Shown here: positions 60,347 through 64,000 of the stretch, in pieces
How the letters are laid out: each line of letters starts with the position of its first letter
Numbering within the stretch: position 1 is the first letter of the stretch
Assembly: GCF_001594015.1 (NCBI RefSeq)
Contig: NZ_LTBC01000002.1
Location: 186,001 to 250,000 of the forward strand
DNA length: 64,000 nt
Source of the DNA: Moorella mulderi DSM 14980
GTDB lineage: Bacteria > Bacillota > DSM-521 > Neomoorellales > Neomoorellaceae
Direction of reading: 5' to 3'
Made by a program: the position numbers and the translations under genes
Notes under the pieces: model-generated
Seen by the model: only the letters and a program-made list of their open reading frames with translations
The model's database searches: none
Told to the model about the DNA's origin: nothing

Positions 60347-61939
60347 GCTCTTTAGTGGTTCTCCGGGCTGTTCCGGGGCCAGGATGGCGGCACTCAGGTT
60401 TTTGAGCGCCGCCAGGGTATTATCATTTTTTCCGGTTTCCTGGGCTACTGTACCCGTCCCGATCACATCTGTCCTGATTTGGTTAAAGTTAAGAACCGGG
60501 GGTTTTACTGCTCCCTGCTCAGGGGCCTGCCGGGCAGCGAGGCTGGCCATGGCCGTATTCGCTCCGGTAGAGGAAAGGTATTTACGCCATTGTTCTCCTG
60601 TCAGGAAAGTGCTCTGGAGGGGCAGTGGTGCCATACGTTCCAGTACTTCCTGGGTAAACAAGGCAGGAGCAAGGCTGGCTTCCAGGGGCCGCTTAAAGAT
60701 AAACACCGGCCCGTCACCGGGAGGGGGAAATGGGTTGCCCCGGTGACGGCCTTTACCCTGCCGGGCATTCCGGACCTGCCCGGAAGGTGCCGGCGGAGAA
60801 GCCAGGCTGCTGGAAACTGGATCCTTTGCCGCCGTTGCCCTTTGGTTTACGTCCCCTTCCGTTGCCAGGAGCTCATGTTGGGGTGGTATCTTTGCTTGCC
60901 CTGCCGCCCCGTCTCGCCCCTGTATTTTACCCTGTACCGGCAGTCCATCCTGCACCTGCATTGCGCTTCTGCCGGGTATGGCTACCTCTTGCGGGGTCGT
61001 TGTAGCTCCTGCCTCCGTTCCCTCTCCAGGGCCCGTTATAGCCCCTGACTCTGTCATCTTTCCCCCAGTCTCTCCCCGGGCCGCGCCCCCTGTGGTTTCT
61101 GCTCCTGCGTCCCTCTTTTCTCCGGTCTGAACAGGGTTCTCTCCCGGCCTGGCCGGCGTCATAGTTGCCGGTTCCCCTTCCGGAGGCGCAGTTTCCTTCT
61201 TTTCCTGGTTTGTTGCGGGAACCCGGTACTGCGGTTCCCTTAAACAGGCATCCCGGAAGCGCTGCAACAGGGATTGAAGCTTGAAAACCGTTTCTTCCGT
61301 AAGCGGTTTCTGGAAATACCAGGTTAACCCGCCAACCAGCCACATCGTAATGTTGTGAATAAATTCCGGGTCCAGGTGAACCTGGCAAAATTCAATTAAG
61401 ACCGATGGCACTTCTGCATTATTTAAAAGGCGGCGGTAACGGAAGTTTTTAAAATGCTCCCAGGATCCGGGGATGGTATAACCCAGGGGTCTTCCTGAAC
61501 GGAGCATAGCCTGTACCAGGGCAGCAATTAGACCCAGGCTTTCCTCGCGCTTTTTGGGTGCGTAAAAAAAGCGTAAGGCTGGTTCTGGAGCGGGAGCGGC
61601 ACCATCCCTTTGCGAGAAAGCAAAAAGGACTTGGGTCTGCCATAGCCTGAAAAGCTGCCCGTCGCTGGCGGTAGCTGGAACAATTAAAACATTGGCCCCC
61701 TGTCCCTGCAGCTCCTGGCTTAAGGTAGTTAGCAGGGCCGTAAAGGTTTGATCCTGGCCGGCCAGCGGGCGTAAAACAATCGTTTTATTAGCCAGGGGCG
61801 GATTCAGGATAAAGTTTCCTTCACCGTCTTCTAAGAGACTTACACCCAAACTGCGGCACAGGATTGGAAACAAGGCTTTGCTGAAAGCATCAAGTTCCCA
61901 TGATGATAAAGCAATATCTCCCAAAAGGATTTTGGCCAT
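60329..61939 (-). CDS. Large unknown protein with a low-complexity linker
   Basis: The 536-residue protein has an N-terminal globular region (residues 1-240), a linker rich in Gly, Ala, Glu, Thr and Pro (about 245-400), and a C-terminal region of about 130 residues. In the N-terminal part, YRRLLNNAEVPSVLIEFCQV near 165 resembles the RxLxxTxxPAVLVE block of Amidase_3 enzymes, followed by LDPEFIHNITMWLVGGLTWY. The zinc His motifs of that family are not visible, so it may be an inactive relative. There is no signal peptide or membrane segment. It lies among coat-like genes. No function is assigned. Confidence 0.6.
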   Translation of the reverse strand: MAKILLGDIALSSWELDAFSKALFPILCRSLGVSLLEDGEGNFILNPPLANKTIVLRPLAGQDQTFTALLTTLSQELQGQGANVLIVPATASDGQLFRLWQTQVLFAFSQRDGAAPAPEPALRFFYAPKKREESLGLIAALVQAMLRSGRPLGYTIPGSWEHFKNFRYRRLLNNAEVPSVLIEFCQVHLDPEFIHNITMWLVGGLTWYFQKPLTEETVFKLQSLLQRFRDACLREPQYRVPATNQEKKETAPPEGEPATMTPARPGENPVQTGEKRDAGAETTGGAARGETGGKMTESGAITGPGEGTEAGATTTPQEVAIPGRSAMQVQDGLPVQGKIQGRDGAAGQAKIPPQHELLATEGDVNQRATAAKDPVSSSLASPPAPSGQVRNARQGKGRHRGNPFPPPGDGPVFIFKRPLEASLAPALFTQEVLERMAPLPLQSTFLTGEQWRKYLSSTGANTAMASLAARQAPEQGAVKPPVLNFNQIRTDVIGTGTVAQETGKNDNTLAALKNLSAAILAPEQPGEPLKSEAPSI

Positions 61940-62069
61940 CTTTCACCCCTCATTTCATAGAATCACTATTACAGCATATGTTGGTGAATGGAGGGATGAA
62001 CCTAAAATAGGCGGCAAAAGGCGAGTTGATGCATAGAATATAGGGCAGGGCCCTGGAGGTGGCAAGGAC

Positions 62070-62348
62070 ATGGAACCGAAGGTAAGAATGTGGATTGACG
62101 CCCGCCAGGAAAAATTCCAACCTGGACGGCACCAGGAAGTCACCTACATTATACCCAACCTTGAAACGCCGGTCATCAGGGAAACAGTCTATTATACCCT
62201 GGCAGCCCTGGTAAAGGAGATCCAGTTACCCCGGGAGGGCCAGGTCGATATGATGAAAATAATCTATGACCCGGAAAGGATTACACCTTCTTTTATAGAC
62301 TATTTGTTACAGCAAAAGGGGGTTGAGTTCCGGCGACTGAGTCCCTGA
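62070..62348 (+). CDS. Small unknown protein (92 residues)
   Basis: The protein reads EPKVRMWIDARQEKFQPGRH, then VTYIIPNLETPVIRETVYYT and PSFIDYLLQQKGVEF. The pattern (beta-alpha-beta, with DPERITPSFIDYLLQQKGVE near 70) resembles a ferredoxin-like HMA fold without the CxxC metal motif. GGAGGTGGCAAGG precedes ATG 62070. The next gene encodes a protein of similar size and possible fold, so the pair may act together. Confidence 0.55.
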   Translation: MEPKVRMWIDARQEKFQPGRHQEVTYIIPNLETPVIRETVYYTLAALVKEIQLPREGQVDMMKIIYDPERITPSFIDYLLQQKGVEFRRLSP

Positions 62349-62417
62349 GGGGAAAACGGGTGAGCAGGATGCTCATCAGCAATTAAAAGTTAAATATGGT
62401 AAAAGGAGGTTAAATAG

Positions 62418-62720
62418 ATGAGCTGGTACAGCCAGCGGGCCGCAGAAATCCTGGCCGGGCAACAGTGGCAAAATTTGCGTTATGGTTACACCCCTGAGCT
62501 CCGGCAGGTAACCATGACCCTGATTGTAAGCGACATGCGCACCGGGGAAGATGCCAAAAAAATTACTAATGCCCTGGGCAGCCTGCCGGGTGTAATTAAC
62601 GTCAATGTTGTCCTCGAACGTCGCTGGGTGGTGATTACCTATTATTTGCCCCAGATAAGCCTGGAAATAATTGGTCAGCATATCACCAAACTCGGTTACC
62701 ATTATATCCATAAATCATGA
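62418..62720 (+). CDS. Small unknown protein, HMA-like fold (100 residues)
   Basis: After a helical start (SWYSQRAAEILAGQQWQNL), MTLIVSDMRTGEDAKKITNA near 36, LPGVINVNVVLERRWVVITY near 57, and QISLEIIGQHITKLGYHYI near 79 follow the beta-alpha-beta-beta-alpha-beta order of heavy-metal-associated domains. The metal-binding CxxC is replaced by DMRTG, so it does not bind copper in the usual way. AAAGGAGG precedes ATG 62418. It is upstream of dppA, with a 67-base gap. Confidence 0.55.
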   Translation: MSWYSQRAAEILAGQQWQNLRYGYTPELRQVTMTLIVSDMRTGEDAKKITNALGSLPGVINVNVVLERRWVVITYYLPQISLEIIGQHITKLGYHYIHKS

Positions 62721-62787
62721 AGGAGTTGTTCTTAGGGCCGGTCAGGCCCTTTTGACATTTACCCGTCATAAGGGAGGAATGGCAGGG

Positions 62788-63600
62788 ATGCGGGTTTACA
62801 TATCCGCCGATATGGAAGGCGTGGCCGGGGTAACTGCCTGGGAACAAGTGGAAACCATAGGTGGGGTGGAATACGCACGCTCCCAGAGACTAATGACGGC
62901 TGAAGTCAATGCCGCCATCCGTGGCGCCCTTGAAGCCGGGGCTACCAGCGTAACCGTCAATGACGCCCACGGCAGGATGCGTAACATCCCGCCGGAAGAC
63001 CTGCACCCCGGGGCCCAGCTCATCAGCGGCACACCGAAAAAACTGGGTATGATGGAGGGTATAGACAGGGGCTTTGCTGTAGCCTGTTTCATAGGTTATC
63101 ATGCCCGGGCCGGCAGCCATGGCGTCCTGGCCCACACCTACAGCGACGTAGTCCACCGCCTGGAGGTTAATGGACAGGAAATGGGGGAACTGGGCCTGAA
63201 TGCCCTGCTGGCCGGCTATTTCGGTGTCCCGGTGGTCCTGGTGAGCGGCGACCAGGTCCTGGCCGGGGAAGCAAGGAAAATCCTTGAAGGAGTAGAAGCC
63301 GTTATTGTTAAAGAAGCAGTTAATTACCACGCCGCCAGGTCGCTCCCGCCCCGGCTGGCCAGGGAAAAAATCCGCCTGGGACTGGTCCGGGCCCTGAGCA
63401 AAAAAAGTTATCAACCCCTTGCGGCACCGGCCCCGGCAACGGTAACGATTAAATTTAACGACCCGGCCCGGGCGGCGGCAGCAGCTATCCTGCCCCGCAG
63501 CCGGTTCCTCGATGCCGCTACCGTAACTTACACGGGAGCCGATTACCTGGAAGCCTACCAGGCAGCAAGGAGCCTCATTACCCTGGCCAAAAGCAGCTAA
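62788..63600 (+). CDS. dppA: D-aminopeptidase DppA (M55 family)
   Basis: The 270-residue protein starts MRVYISADMEGVAGVTAWEQ, with Asp8 and Glu10 as zinc ligands. VTVNDAHGRMRNIPPEDLHP near 58 (His), GYHARAGSHGVLAHTYSDVV near 103 and GELGLNALLAGYFGVPVVLV near 133 match M55 enzymes. It releases D-amino acids, often D-Ala, from peptides and is linked to sporulation or wall turnover in Bacillus. ATG 62788 is 10 bases after AGGGAGG, better placed than ATG 62779. Confidence 0.92.
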   Translation: MRVYISADMEGVAGVTAWEQVETIGGVEYARSQRLMTAEVNAAIRGALEAGATSVTVNDAHGRMRNIPPEDLHPGAQLISGTPKKLGMMEGIDRGFAVACFIGYHARAGSHGVLAHTYSDVVHRLEVNGQEMGELGLNALLAGYFGVPVVLVSGDQVLAGEARKILEGVEAVIVKEAVNYHAARSLPPRLAREKIRLGLVRALSKKSYQPLAAPAPATVTIKFNDPARAAAAAILPRSRFLDAATVTYTGADYLEAYQAARSLITLAKSS

Positions 63601-63676
63601 TACCGGGACAGGGTTTTCCCGGCGTTCCAAAACGGAGTAAATTAAGGGTTCATCAGGTTATTATTCGCCATATATA

Positions 63677-63705
63677 TTGACAGCGAATTATGTAAGTAGT
63701 ATTAT
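63677..63705 (+). promoter_or_regulatory. Promoter of the DUF302 gene
   Basis: TTGACA (63677-63682) and TATTAT (63700-63705) are 17 bases apart, a sigma-A type promoter about 80 bases before the start codon. Confidence 0.75.
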
Positions 63706-63786
63706 AGTAAAGTCGAAAAGCATTTATAAAGCTCAACAATGAAAGCCAGACTTACTACAGGCCAACAGGCGAAGGAGGCATTTGGC

Positions 63787-64000
63787 ATGGATTACCAAGA
63801 CATCAGCTACACCGTGACAACTGAAAAAAATTTTGACGCCGCCGTGGCTTCCGTGGAAGAAGCTACTGCCGCGCAAGGCATGAAGGTCCAGCATATCCAC
63901 GATGTCCAGGCCACCCTGAAAAGCAAGGGCTACGCTTCTGAACCACTGAAAATCATTGAAATCTGCAATGCCCGCTACGCCCACGAAGTCCTGGCTAAAG
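63787..64000 (+). CDS. DUF302 domain protein (partial, cut by the window end)
   Basis: The 71 visible residues read DYQDISYTVTTEKNFDAAVA, then KVQHIHDVQATLKSKGY and KIIEICNARYAHEVLAK. FDxAVxxVExA...GFxVxxxHDV...IxEICNxxYAxEVL is the DUF302 signature, found in small proteins of uncertain role, some of which bind ligands in redox or sulfur metabolism. AAGGAGG is 10 bases before ATG 63787. The C-terminus lies beyond the window. Confidence 0.85.
   Translation, partial: MDYQDISYTVTTEKNFDAAVASVEEATAAQGMKVQHIHDVQATLKSKGYASEPLKIIEICNARYAHEVLAK

Overview
The window looks like a chromosomal segment of a thermophilic, anaerobic, spore-forming Firmicute close to Moorella. Pointers are a high molecular weight rubredoxin (Hrb) next to an A-type flavoprotein (FprA), rubrerythrin and desulfoferrodoxin, the [FeFe]-hydrogenase maturase HydF, a menaquinone methyltransferase, LysM and Cys-rich spore-type proteins, and strong AGGAGG ribosome sites with many TTG/GTG starts. 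No rRNA, CRISPR array, integrase or complete insertion sequence was seen.

Layout. 1-4.6 kb: minus-strand glycosyltransferases with a TasA/CalY-like protein, then an intact P-loop ATPase gene of the PRK06851 family. 4.7-27.2 kb: an accessory, defence-rich and heavily damaged island. It begins with broken toxin-antitoxin genes, a transposase fragment, a broken XRE/ImmA regulator and a PIN-domain gene. It then holds the remains of one type I restriction-modification (R-M) system (frameshifted, truncated hsdM at 8.1-9.1 kb; hsdR tail at 21.6-22.0 kb) flanking a second one: hsdM, a PHP-ATPase of the TrlF type, hsdS, a helicase, a DUF2290 gene, a 70-residue ORF and an hsdR carrying one in-frame stop. 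GmrSD-like (DUF262) and NERD nuclease genes and more decayed genes follow. The island ends at a 137-bp second copy of part of the PRK06851 gene.

27.2-34.5 kb: a nitrogen-assimilation operon. An ANTAR regulator comes first, then glnA and a glutamate synthase split into separate polypeptides. The leaders before the regulator and before glnA carry hexaloop hairpins of the ANTAR target type; the glnA leader also holds a competing terminator. 34.5-38.8 kb: oxygen/NO-detoxification genes (rbr, a TM1266-type protein, fprA, hrb on minus; dfx, two tiny rubredoxin-like ORFs and a ferritin-like protein on plus). 38.9-39.8 kb: tRNA-Pro and an MNT/HepT toxin-antitoxin pair. 40.0-47.5 kb: a sugar-acid cluster (RpiR regulator, gluconokinase-like kinase, TRAP transporter, UroD-like proteins, 6-phosphogluconate dehydrogenase) with at least two deletions, one of which removed nearly all of the TRAP binding protein gene.

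47.8-57.6 kb: housekeeping genes: speD, a prenyl-synthase-like protein with menG, tatC/tatA, hydF, mgsA, an aspartase, a cell-wall amidase with an SLH repeat and a guanine-type deaminase. 57.7-64 kb: envelope/spore-type and hypothetical genes, a D-aminopeptidase (DppA) and a DUF302 gene cut by the window end. All functions are read from protein sequence and context; no database search was possible.
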